From assembly GCA_025355005.1 (NCBI GenBank), contig JANXLV010000019.1:1-64000 (forward strand): 64,000 nt of DNA. Direction: 5' to 3'. Positions 8,824 to 17,300 of this stretch are shown in pieces. The stretch comes from Myxococcales bacterium. GTDB taxonomy: Bacteria > Myxococcota_A > Polyangia > Polyangiales > Polyangiaceae. Positions within the stretch are counted from its first letter, which is position 1. Every line of letters starts with the position of its first letter. Below the pieces are notes generated by a model. That model saw nothing but the letters and a program-made list of their open reading frames with translations. It was not told the origin of the DNA and did no database searches. Both the position numbers and the translations under genes were made by a program.

Positions 8824-9777
8824 ATGTTCATGAAAACTGTGTCGTCAGAACGGAGGGCAGTGCCTTTGTTGCTCGAGGTCGCCAGGGTCTTCTTGGTGCT
8901 TGGACTCACAGCATTTGGCGGGCCAGCGGTCCACGTCGCGATGATGGAGGAGGAGCTGGTGCGGAAGCGCAGGTGGGTGACACCGGAGCGGTTCCTCGAT
9001 CTATTCGGCGCATCCAACCTGATTCCGGGTCCGGGCTCGACGGAGCTCGGGATCTTCCTCGGCTTCGAGCGCGCGGGTCATGCAGGGCTCATCGTCGCAG
9101 GCGTCTGCTTCATCCTGCCAGCGGCGCTCGTCACGGGAGGCCTGGCGTGGGCTTACCTACATTGGGGCGCTCGTCCGGAGCTCGCCGGAATGCTGCGCGG
9201 GGTGAAGCCCGTCGTGATCGCCGTGGTGGGCCAGGCGATCGCGAAGCTCCTCCCCAAGGCGGTGCGGCGGTCGTGGGCGCTCGGGCTCGTCGGTGTAGCA
9301 GCGGCGGCGGGAGCGTGGCTGGGGCTCTCGCCGCTCGCAGTCCTGCTCGCCTCCGGCATGACGACGATCGCGTGGCATGCGGTAACGAGGCGAGGACCGG
9401 ATGCGCGCGCCGCATGGGTGATGGAGCTCACGGGAGCCGGACGCGCGCTCGGCGTGGAGAGCAGCGCAGATCTCAGTGCGGCACCGAGCGCGATGGGCGT
9501 GCTCCTCTCCTTCCTCAAGATCGGCGCTGTCTCGTTCGGCGGTGGCTACGTGCTGGTCGCGTTCTTGCGGAGCGACCTCGTGCTCACGCGCCACTGGCTG
9601 ACGGAGTCGCAGCTCCTCGATGCCGCCACCGTGGGGCTCGCGCGCGCGGCGCTCGTCGATGGACCCACCCTCGCGATCGGCGTCGTCGCCGCGGTCCTCC
9701 ACCTTCGCTTCAAGGTCGCATCCACGTGGCTCGTCCTCGGTGGCGCCGGGGTGTCGTTCGTGCTCGGCATGGCGTGA
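8824..9777 (+). CDS. chrA: ChrA-family chromate transporter, second half internally deleted
   Basis: The first half is a normal CHR domain: LTAFGGPAVHVAMMEEELV near residue 29 and SNLIPGPGSTELGIFLG near 65. The second half starts normally (SFGGGYVLVAFLRSDLVL) but jumps at residues 270-272 from LLDAATVG to LARAALVDGPT. The usual TPGP motif and two or so membrane helices, roughly 70 residues, are absent while the frame is kept. The 317-residue length compares with about 400 for the family. The true start may be TTG 8866, which has GGAGGG 8 bases upstream. Transport function is doubtful. Confidence 0.75.
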   Translation: MFMKTVSSERRAVPLLLEVARVFLVLGLTAFGGPAVHVAMMEEELVRKRRWVTPERFLDLFGASNLIPGPGSTELGIFLGFERAGHAGLIVAGVCFILPAALVTGGLAWAYLHWGARPELAGMLRGVKPVVIAVVGQAIAKLLPKAVRRSWALGLVGVAAAAGAWLGLSPLAVLLASGMTTIAWHAVTRRGPDARAAWVMELTGAGRALGVESSADLSAAPSAMGVLLSFLKIGAVSFGGGYVLVAFLRSDLVLTRHWLTESQLLDAATVGLARAALVDGPTLAIGVVAAVLHLRFKVASTWLVLGGAGVSFVLGMA

Positions 9778-9863
9778 ACCAGGCTTGGACCGCGGCCGTG
9801 AACCGCAGTTCTCGACTGCAGCAGGCGCGCGCCGATCGGGCGTGAATCGCGCAGAAATTCGGC

Positions 9864-9878
9864 TGGCACGATGGTTGC
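9864..9878 (+). promoter_or_regulatory. Sigma-54 (RpoN) -24/-12 promoter
   Basis: TGGCACG-ATGG-TTGC matches the sigma-54 core consensus, with GG (9865-9866) and GC (9877-9878) separated by exactly 10 bases. Transcription would start about 12 bases downstream, near 9890, only a few bases before the ATG at 9894. The match is seen directly; activity is inferred. Confidence 0.65.
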
Positions 9879-9893
9879 GAAACGCCGACCACG

Positions 9894-10595
9894 ATGAACC
9901 GCTCGACCTCTTTTGCGCTCCTTCTTCTTCCTCTTCTTGCCGGCTGCTACGTCAAGAGCGAACCCACGCCGACGCAGCGGTCTGGTGGCGGTGGCACCGT
10001 CTCTGGCGATCCGAGCAGCAGCACCGGCGGCACCGGCGGCACCACATCCGGTGGCGGCACCGGCGCGAGCGGGAACGGCACTGGCTCTGGCGGCGGCACC
10101 ACCGGCGGCACGACCACAACGACGGGGCACCGCGTGTTCGTGACGTCGACGGTCTACAACGGCAACATGGGCGGCGCGGCGGGCGCCGACGCGCACTGCC
10201 AGACAGTCGCTGACTCGAAGGAGCTCGGCGGCACGTGGGTCGCGTGGATCTCCGACGGCACGAGCGGCCCGACGGTCCGCCTCACGTCGACGGGTCCGTG
10301 GTCGAACGTCCTCGGCGAGGAGGTCTTCAGGAACCGCGCGAACCTCCTCACCGTTCCGGAAGGCTTCTTGCCGGACGAGGCAGGCAACTACCCGCAGTGG
10401 ACTGGCAAGAGCGCCCCGTGGACCGGCGTGGACGAAGGCGCGAAGCCGACGGGCTACGACTGCGGCGGCTGGGGGAGCGCCGCGACGACGGCGATCGGTA
10501 CGACCTCGAGCGCGAAGCAAGATCAGACCTGGGGCGGAGGCGGAAGCCCGATCGATTGCGACGCGAAAGCCCCGCTCATCTGCTTCGAAAACTGA
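9894..10595 (+). CDS. Lipoprotein with DUF1554-like (C-type-lectin-like) domain
   Basis: The 233-residue protein has the lipobox LLAGC (Cys 18), then a long Gly/Thr/Ser-rich linker, then a domain starting HRVFVTSTVYNGNMGGAAGA that contains ADAHCQTVAD and ends PLICFEN. This matches the DUF1554/collectin-like module found in bacterial surface lipoproteins; ligand unknown. The ATG immediately follows a sigma-54 promoter, leaving little or no room for a ribosome-binding site. It is probably surface-exposed and regulated by an RpoN activator. Confidence 0.8.
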   Translation: MNRSTSFALLLLPLLAGCYVKSEPTPTQRSGGGGTVSGDPSSSTGGTGGTTSGGGTGASGNGTGSGGGTTGGTTTTTGHRVFVTSTVYNGNMGGAAGADAHCQTVADSKELGGTWVAWISDGTSGPTVRLTSTGPWSNVLGEEVFRNRANLLTVPEGFLPDEAGNYPQWTGKSAPWTGVDEGAKPTGYDCGGWGSAATTAIGTTSSAKQDQTWGGGGSPIDCDAKAPLICFEN

Positions 10596-10601
10596 CAACG
10601 C

Positions 10602-10633
10602 CGACCTCGACCCTCGACTTCGACTTCGACTTC
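10602..10633 (+). repeat. Degenerate CGACCT/CGACTT repeat, intergenic
   Basis: The spacer between the two lipoprotein genes contains consecutive CGACCT, CGACCCT and three CGACTT-type units, a degenerate non-coding form of the hexamer that elsewhere encodes Thr-Ser linkers. Confidence 0.7.
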
Positions 10634-10654
10634 ACACGTGATAGGTTGCGGTCG

Positions 10655-11449
10655 ATGCGTCGTTTCCTCGTCATTTCGGCTGCCGTTCTTCTTGGTGGGT
10701 GTCTCGAGGCACCGCCTCCTGCGGTCGCTGCTCCGATCGCCGAGCCGCCGCCGCCGGAGCCCGTAGCGATCGCGGATGGTGTCACGCCGGTGGCCAGCGG
10801 TGAGCCTGCGAAGAAGGACACGCCGCGCGCTGTGGATGGGCCGGAGTTCACGAATGCGACGATCGCTGGCGCGACGCGTGACCCCGCGAATGGACACTTC
10901 TCTCTCTTGCAGGCCACGGCTGGTCTTCCCGGAACAGGGCAGCTGACCGCGATCATCAAGACGAACATGGGGTCGATGACCTGCAAGCTCGATGCGGAGC
11001 ATGCACCGAAGTCCGTGGCGAACTTCGTCGGCCTCGCTCGCGGCAAGCGGCCGTGGAAGAGCCCCGATGGCGCGTGGGTCGTGCGGCCCGCGTACGACAA
11101 CACGTCGTTCCACCGCGTCATCAAGGGCTTCATGATCCAGGGCGGCGATCCCACAGGCACCGGCGCCGGAGAGCCGGGCTACACCATCAAGGACGAGCGC
11201 TGGTCCGGCGCCACGCACGATCGCGCGGGCCTCCTCTGCATGGCGAACCGCGGACCGGACACGAACGGCATGCAGTTCTTCATCACGGACGCCAACACGC
11301 CGCATCTCGATCGCGGCAAGACCGCGTACACCATCTTCGGCTCGTGCGAGCCGCTCACCGTCCTCCACGCGATCGCCGATGTGCCTGTCGGCGCGGCGGA
11401 TCGACCCAACCAGCCCGTCACGATCGACTCCGTCACGATCGAGCGCTGA
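10655..11449 (+). CDS. Peptidyl-prolyl cis-trans isomerase (cyclophilin type), lipoprotein
   Basis: The ATG at 10655 gives MRRFLVISAAVLLGGC, a lipobox with Cys 16, and a 264-residue protein. After a Pro-rich linker the cyclophilin domain runs from about residue 95: FHRVIKGFMIQGGDP, MANRGPDTNGMQFFIT and LDRGKTAYTIFG are the family signatures. It should catalyse prolyl isomerisation in the periplasm or at the outer membrane, assisting folding. It follows the DUF1554 lipoprotein in the same direction with a 59-base spacer and may be co-transcribed. Confidence 0.92.
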   Translation: MRRFLVISAAVLLGGCLEAPPPAVAAPIAEPPPPEPVAIADGVTPVASGEPAKKDTPRAVDGPEFTNATIAGATRDPANGHFSLLQATAGLPGTGQLTAIIKTNMGSMTCKLDAEHAPKSVANFVGLARGKRPWKSPDGAWVVRPAYDNTSFHRVIKGFMIQGGDPTGTGAGEPGYTIKDERWSGATHDRAGLLCMANRGPDTNGMQFFITDANTPHLDRGKTAYTIFGSCEPLTVLHAIADVPVGAADRPNQPVTIDSVTIER

Positions 11450-11474
11450 AGCCGGGCTGCCGTCAAACTGGGGC

Positions 11475-13598
11475 TTACGCTGGTTCGACCGTCACGGGCA
11501 CGCCATTCAGCGCGGCATTCCCGGAGACGTCGAGCGAGGTCTCGTCGGTGAGGTCGTTGTTGCTGGCGCCGGGGTAGGCGGACGCGACGGAGAGGCGTGC
11601 GCCCGCGCGGTCATGACCGAAGCCATGCGGAAGGCTCACCACGCCCTTCATCATGTCGTCCGTGGTGTGCATGTCCACCGTGACGTCTCCGGTGCGTGAG
11701 CGCACGCGCACCCGCGCGCCGCTGGCGAGGCCGTGCGTGCGCGCGTCGTCCGGGTGCATGAGGAGCTCGTGGCGCGTGGGCCCCTTCATGAGCCGCTGCG
11801 CGTTGTGCAGCCACGAGTTGTTCGACCGGAGGTGGCGTCGACCGATGAGCAACAGCGAGTGGGTCGTCACTCGCGCACCGCTCGCGGCGCTCTCCGTGAC
11901 CGCGCGTGTGAAGCGGCCGAGCTCTTCGCGGAGCAGCTCGGGCATCGCGACGATCTTCTTGTCGGCGTGGAAGAGGCGCGCCGGAAGGCCCGGCATCAGG
12001 GGACCGAGGTCCACGCCGTGCGGCTCCTTTGCGAGCGACTCGAGGTCGAGCGGGGTCGCTCCGTCCGTGCGGCTCGCGCCGTAGGGTCCGAATCGCAGGC
12101 CCAGATCGACCACCGCAGTGGGATCCGGGAACGGTTCCCAGCTCTTTCCCATCTTCGCCGCGAGGCGCTGCCCGAGGCCCTCGAAGATCTCGAAATCGTG
12201 CCGCGCGTGCTCACCGCGCGGGAAGAGCGCGGGGCTGTACCGCGCGGTGTTGCGCACCGCGAACACGTGAAAGACCAGATCGTAGTGATCGTGCTCCAGC
12301 GTGCACGTGGGCGGCAGGATCACGTGGGCGTGACGCGTGGTCTCGTTCAAGTAGAAATCCACGGAGGCCATGAACCCGAGACCGTCGAGCGCGCGGGAGA
12401 GGTTCTTTCCGTTGGGCGTGGAGAGCACTGGGTTGCCCGCCACGGTGACGAGCGCGCGCACCTGCCTGTCGCCCGGCGTCGTGATCTCCTCCGCGAGCAC
12501 GGCCACGGGCAGCTCGCCTGCGAACTCTGGCAGGTCGCGCACGCGGCTCTTCCACCGTCCGAAGTGGCCGGGTCGTGATGCAGGGCCGTGCACCAGATCG
12601 ATGGCGGGTGTGGTGAAGAGCACCCCTCCGGGACGATCCAGATTTCCCGTCACGATGTTGAGCAGCTGGATCGCCCACTGCGAGAGCGTACCCCAGCGCG
12701 TGACGGAGACTCCCATGCGCCCGTACACCGCAGCGCGCTTCGCGGACGCGAGCTCTCGCGCGATGCGCTCCACCGTCGCACGCTCGAGGCCGCACGCGTC
12801 GATGAGCGCGGTCTGCGGCAATCCACGGATCTCGCCGAGCGCGGCGTCGAGGCCGGTCGTCATCGCGGAGAGTGCCTCGGGGCGGGCGAGCCCCTCGCCC
12901 ACGATGATCGAGAGCACCGCGAGCAAGAACGCCGCGTCCCCGCCGGGCCGGATGAAGTGGTGCTCGGTCGCCTCCTTCGCCGTCTCGGTGCGGCGCGGAT
13001 CCAGCACGACCATTTTTCCACCGCGCGCATACAGCTCCTTCATGCGTCCGGGGAAATCCGGCACGGTCATGAGTGAGCCGTTGGACGCGAGCGGATTCGC
13101 ACCGAGCACCAGGAAGTAGTCCGTGCGATCCACGTCCGGGATCGGCACGAGCAGCTGGTGTCCATACATCAGGTACGCAAGCAGCTGGTGCGGAAGCTGG
13201 TCGACTGACGTCGCGGAAAAGCGGTTCTTCGTGCGAAGCGGCCCCAGCATGCGCGAGCCATGGGTCATGGACCCCAGGTTGTGCACGTTTGGATTGCCGG
13301 GGTACGTGGCAACGGCATCGGGTCCGTGCGCGCTCGCGATCTCGTGGAGCTTCTGCGCGGTGACGTCGAGCGCGTCGTCCCACGAGAGCTCCTCCCAGCC
13401 CGTCTCCGTGCGCCGCAGCGGACGCGTGAGCCTGTCCGGATCTTCGTGGATGTCCTTCAGCGCCATGGCCTTCGGACAGATGTGACCGCGCGAGAGCGGG
13501 TCCTTCGTGTCCGCGCGGATCGACGACACGCGGCCATTCTCTTCCTCGATGACGAGCCCACAGATGGCCTCGCACAGGTTGCAGGCGCGCGTGTGCAT
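11475..13598 (-). CDS. Molybdopterin-dependent oxidoreductase (DMSO reductase family)
   Basis: The 707-residue protein starts with a [4Fe-4S] motif at Cys6, Cys9, Cys13 and Cys41 (CNLCEAICG, HICPK). It has bis-MGD binding segments such as VLGANPLASNG and VVLDPRRTETA, and a C-terminal molydopterin-dinucleotide domain (LMHPDDARTHGLASG). There is no Tat signal, so it is cytoplasmic. The architecture is that of assimilatory or formate-dehydrogenase-like oxidoreductases; substrate unknown. Its ATG overlaps by one base the TGA of the AgmX-like gene upstream. Confidence 0.88.
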   Translation of the reverse strand: MHTRACNLCEAICGLVIEEENGRVSSIRADTKDPLSRGHICPKAMALKDIHEDPDRLTRPLRRTETGWEELSWDDALDVTAQKLHEIASAHGPDAVATYPGNPNVHNLGSMTHGSRMLGPLRTKNRFSATSVDQLPHQLLAYLMYGHQLLVPIPDVDRTDYFLVLGANPLASNGSLMTVPDFPGRMKELYARGGKMVVLDPRRTETAKEATEHHFIRPGGDAAFLLAVLSIIVGEGLARPEALSAMTTGLDAALGEIRGLPQTALIDACGLERATVERIARELASAKRAAVYGRMGVSVTRWGTLSQWAIQLLNIVTGNLDRPGGVLFTTPAIDLVHGPASRPGHFGRWKSRVRDLPEFAGELPVAVLAEEITTPGDRQVRALVTVAGNPVLSTPNGKNLSRALDGLGFMASVDFYLNETTRHAHVILPPTCTLEHDHYDLVFHVFAVRNTARYSPALFPRGEHARHDFEIFEGLGQRLAAKMGKSWEPFPDPTAVVDLGLRFGPYGASRTDGATPLDLESLAKEPHGVDLGPLMPGLPARLFHADKKIVAMPELLREELGRFTRAVTESAASGARVTTHSLLLIGRRHLRSNNSWLHNAQRLMKGPTRHELLMHPDDARTHGLASGARVRVRSRTGDVTVDMHTTDDMMKGVVSLPHGFGHDRAGARLSVASAYPGASNNDLTDETSLDVSGNAALNGVPVTVEPA

Positions 13599-14161
13599 CA
13601 GGGTTGTTGGGAGAACACGACGGAGTACGTCGCCTCGACCGTGCCCTGGGAGGGCCGCGGGAACGCGGTGGCGCGCACGGCCTTCAGCACGCAGCGCGCG
13701 AGCTTGTCGTTCTTCAGTGTGGAGGGTGCGGTGACGTTGGCGGAGGACACCTGACCCGTCTGATCGATCAGGATTCGCAGCCGGAGCGTTCCACTTGCGG
13801 GCGCGCCGTCCGCGAGCGCGGCCTTCTGACAGGCGGTGAACGTGGGCATGTGCCCCGCCATCTTTCCTTGAATCTCTTCCGGCGCGAGCTTGCCAGTCAC
13901 TGTCACTGGCCCCGCGCGTACCTGACCTTCTGGCGGCGGCGGTGGCGGTGGCGGCGAAGCGGGAGACTCACCCGGCACGCCGGCATCGGGGCCCCGCGCG
14001 GAGAGATCTGGCCCGGGGTCGGGCGCGGCGGCGCTGCTTTCGGGCGCGGTGGCCGTGACCGTGATCGGGGGAGAGGTGGGCCCGCCTGCGCCCCCGCAAC
14101 AGGTGAGCCCCAGCAGAACCGGGAGCCTTGACCACTTCATCAATGGGATATCTGCATTCAT
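13598..14161 (-). CDS. AgmX/PglI C-terminal domain lipoprotein-like protein
   Basis: The 187-residue protein has a hydrophobic N-terminus ending in a CC pair (LLGLTCCGG), a Pro-rich middle and a C-terminal domain (GHMPTFTACQKAALADG; RLRILIDQTGQVSSANV; ARCVLKAVRATAFPRP). This matches the AgmX/PglI C-terminal family known from myxobacterial gliding/adventurous motility proteins and resembles TonB-type C-termini. I favour the ATG at 14161 over 14140 because GGAGAGGA lies just upstream. It overlaps the molybdoenzyme start, so the two are coupled, though a functional link is not obvious. Confidence 0.8.
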   Translation of the reverse strand: MNADIPLMKWSRLPVLLGLTCCGGAGGPTSPPITVTATAPESSAAAPDPGPDLSARGPDAGVPGESPASPPPPPPPPEGQVRAGPVTVTGKLAPEEIQGKMAGHMPTFTACQKAALADGAPASGTLRLRILIDQTGQVSSANVTAPSTLKNDKLARCVLKAVRATAFPRPSQGTVEATYSVVFSQQP

Positions 14162-14316
14162 TCTACGTCCTCTCCGCCGTTTGCGACAGCGAACGCCCGA
14201 CCGCGCACCGAATTACGCAGCGGAATCGCGCACTGCGAAGCACAGCCCCCAGACTGCGGAGAGGCCAGCAGCGTTGTGGGCGCGGCTTTTCTTCTGGTAA
14301 GAGCAGCGGCGTTTGC

Positions 14317-17300
14317 ATGCACCAGAACGGAACGTCCAAGCCGGCTGCCTTCGTACCCGCCACGCAAGTGAAGCCGCTCGACATGCACGCCATGTTCGAC
14401 GGCGCGCGCCTGCTCATCCTTGGAGGCACCGGCTTCCTCGGGAAGATCTTCTGGTTGATGCTCCTCGATCGCTATCCAGAGATCGGGAAGATCTTTCTCC
14501 TCGTGCGCAGCAGCAAGACGCAGACGTCGGAGCAGCGCTTCTGGGCCGACATCGCCACGAGCGAGGCGATGCTCCCGCTGAAGGAGAAGTACGGTGAGGG
14601 CTTCGACGCGTTCATTCGTTCGAAGGTTACCCCCGTCGACGGTGACGTGAGCCGCACCAACTGCGGACTCGAGCCCGAGTGGCTCAAGAACGAGAAGGGC
14701 ACGATCGACGCGGTCGTCAACGTCGCTGGCGTCGTGGACTTCAACCCGCCGCTCGACGAGGCGCTCGACACGAACGCCTTCGGTGCGCAGAACCTGGTGG
14801 AGCTCGCGCGATCGCTTGGTGACGCGCCGCTGTTCCACACGAGCACCTGCTACGTCGTCGGCAATCGCACCGGCGTGATCCTGGAGGACCGCCCCGGCAC
14901 GTTCCCGTTCCCGCGCGCGGGAGAGCTCGACCCCAACCTGTGGAGCGCAGAGCGCGAGATCGCAGACTGTCTGGATCTCATCGCGCAGGCACGTCACCGC
15001 TGCGACGACGCCTTCCGCCAGAGCACGTTCCAGGAGCAGGCCAAGAAGAACCTGCTGCGCCGCGGCGAGCCCACGACCGGGCCCGCGCTCGATCTCGAGC
15101 TCAAGTCCGTGAAGCGCAAGTTCGTGAGCGACCGTCTCGTGGAGGCGGGCCTAGAGCGCGCAGAGCACTGGGGCTGGCCGAACATCTACACGTACACGAA
15201 GAGCATCGGCGAGCAGATCATCGCGAACGCCGGCATCCCCTACGTCATCGCGCGCCCCGCCTGCTGCGAGAGCACGGAGAGCTTCCCCTTCCCGTCCTGG
15301 AACGAAGGCATCGGCACCAGCGCGCCGCTCATCTTCATGGGGATGAAGGGCCAGCACCAGATGATGGGCCGGAACGTGATCCTCGACTTCATCCCGTCGG
15401 ACATCGTGGCCGCTGGCATGGTGCTCACGCTGGCGGAGCTGCTCGAGGGCACCGCGAAGCCCGTCTACCAGTATGGCTGCTCGGACACGTCGCCCATCAC
15501 CATGGAGCGGCTCATCGAGCTCACCGGAATCTACAAGCGGAAGTACTACCTGCGTCAGGGCAAGGGGAACCCGTTCCTGAACTTCGTCCAGGCTCACATG
15601 GAGCCCAGCTCCGTCAGCAAGGAGCGCTACGACCTGGTGGGGCCCGGCGCGATCTCGAAGTTCGCAAAGTCGATCGCGAACGTGCTGCACAAGACCCCGG
15701 GCCCTGCGCGCAAGGTCGCGAAGAGCGCCGCTGGGGGTCTGGAGAAGTTCAGCGCGACCGCCGCAAAGATCGACGAGATCCAGCAGCTCTTCGTGCCGTT
15801 CACTTACTACCAGAAGGGCCCGTTCTCCTGCGTGAACACGCGCAACGCGTACGCGCGCCTGTCGCCCGAGCAGCAGGCAGAGCTGCCGTGGCACCCGGAG
15901 ACGGTCGACTGGTCCGACTACTTCATGAACAAGCATCTCCCGGCGATGGAGAAGCGGATCATCCCGTGGCTCGAGGAACGCTGGAAGCGTGAGCAGAAGC
16001 CGCTCCGCGCGCACGAGACACTGGCCACGCTCATCTCGCAGATGTCGGAGCGCCACGCGCACTCGCTCGCATTCCAGATGATGCAGGAGGATGGCCTGTC
16101 GCGCGTCACGTTCGAGGACGTGCGTCTCCGCGTGCAGGCGACGGCGCGCAGGCTGCTCGCGCGCGGCCTCACGAAGGGTGACACCGTCATCCTCTCCGGC
16201 CTTGGCCGCCCCGAGTGGCCGATCGCTTACTTCGGTATCGTGTCCGCAGGCGGCGTCGCCGTGCCGGTGGATCGCGATCTGGAAAGCGTGCAGTTTACAA
16301 ATATCGCGCGCGAATCCGCGGCGCGTTTTGCCTTCTGGGACGCCCACGTCGCGAAGAAGGGCGGACAGGGCGTGCAGGAAGAGATCCCGGCGCTCACGGT
16401 GCTCGCGCTCGAGACCGAGACGGAAGCAGACGGTCAGGATCTCCCGCTGCCCATCGAGGTCACGGGCGAGGACATCGCGAGCCTCATCTACACCAGCGGC
16501 ACCACGGGCCGGCCGAAGGGCGTGCGTCTGTCGCACAAGAACTTCCTGTCGCTCATCGCTGCCCTTGCGCCGCTGTTCCCTCTCACGCCGAACGATCGCG
16601 TGCTGTCGGTGCTCCCGCTCCACCACACGTTCGAGTTCTCGTGCGGCTTCCTGCTTCCGTTCTCGCGCGGCGCGCGCGTGGTCTACGTGGGTGAGCTCAC
16701 TGGCGACCGCGTGACGCAAGGGCTCCGGGAAGGCCGCATCACGGCCATGGTCGGCGTCCCCGCTGTGTGGCAGCTGCTCGAGCGCCGCATCATGTCCGAC
16801 GTGCGCTCGCGCGGAAAGCTCGCCGAGCAGGTGTTCCACGCCGGCACCGAGGTGAACACCTGGATGAACCAGACGCTCGGGATCGACCTCGGGCGCACGC
16901 TCTTCTCGCAGGTGCACGACGGCCTCGGCGGTCACGTGAAGTGGCTCATCTCTGGCGGCGCGGCGCTTCCGCCCGACACGCAGCGGCTCTTCAGCGGCCT
17001 CGGCCTCAAGCTCACGGAGGGCTACGGCTTGACGGAGGCGGGGCCCGTGCTCACGGTGGCCAAGCCTGGCTCCAAGGCGGGACAGGTCGGCAAGCCGATC
17101 CCCGGCGTCAAGATCAAGATCGACTCCCCCGACGCGACGGGCGTGGGCGAGGTGCTGGCGAGCGGGCCCAACATCATGTCCGGATATACCGACGACGACG
17201 CCACGCGATCCGTCATGACAGAAGAAGCAGACGGAACGCGCTGGCTGCGCACCGGTGACCTCGGGAAGCTCGACAAGCAAGGCCGCCTCGTCATCGTGGG

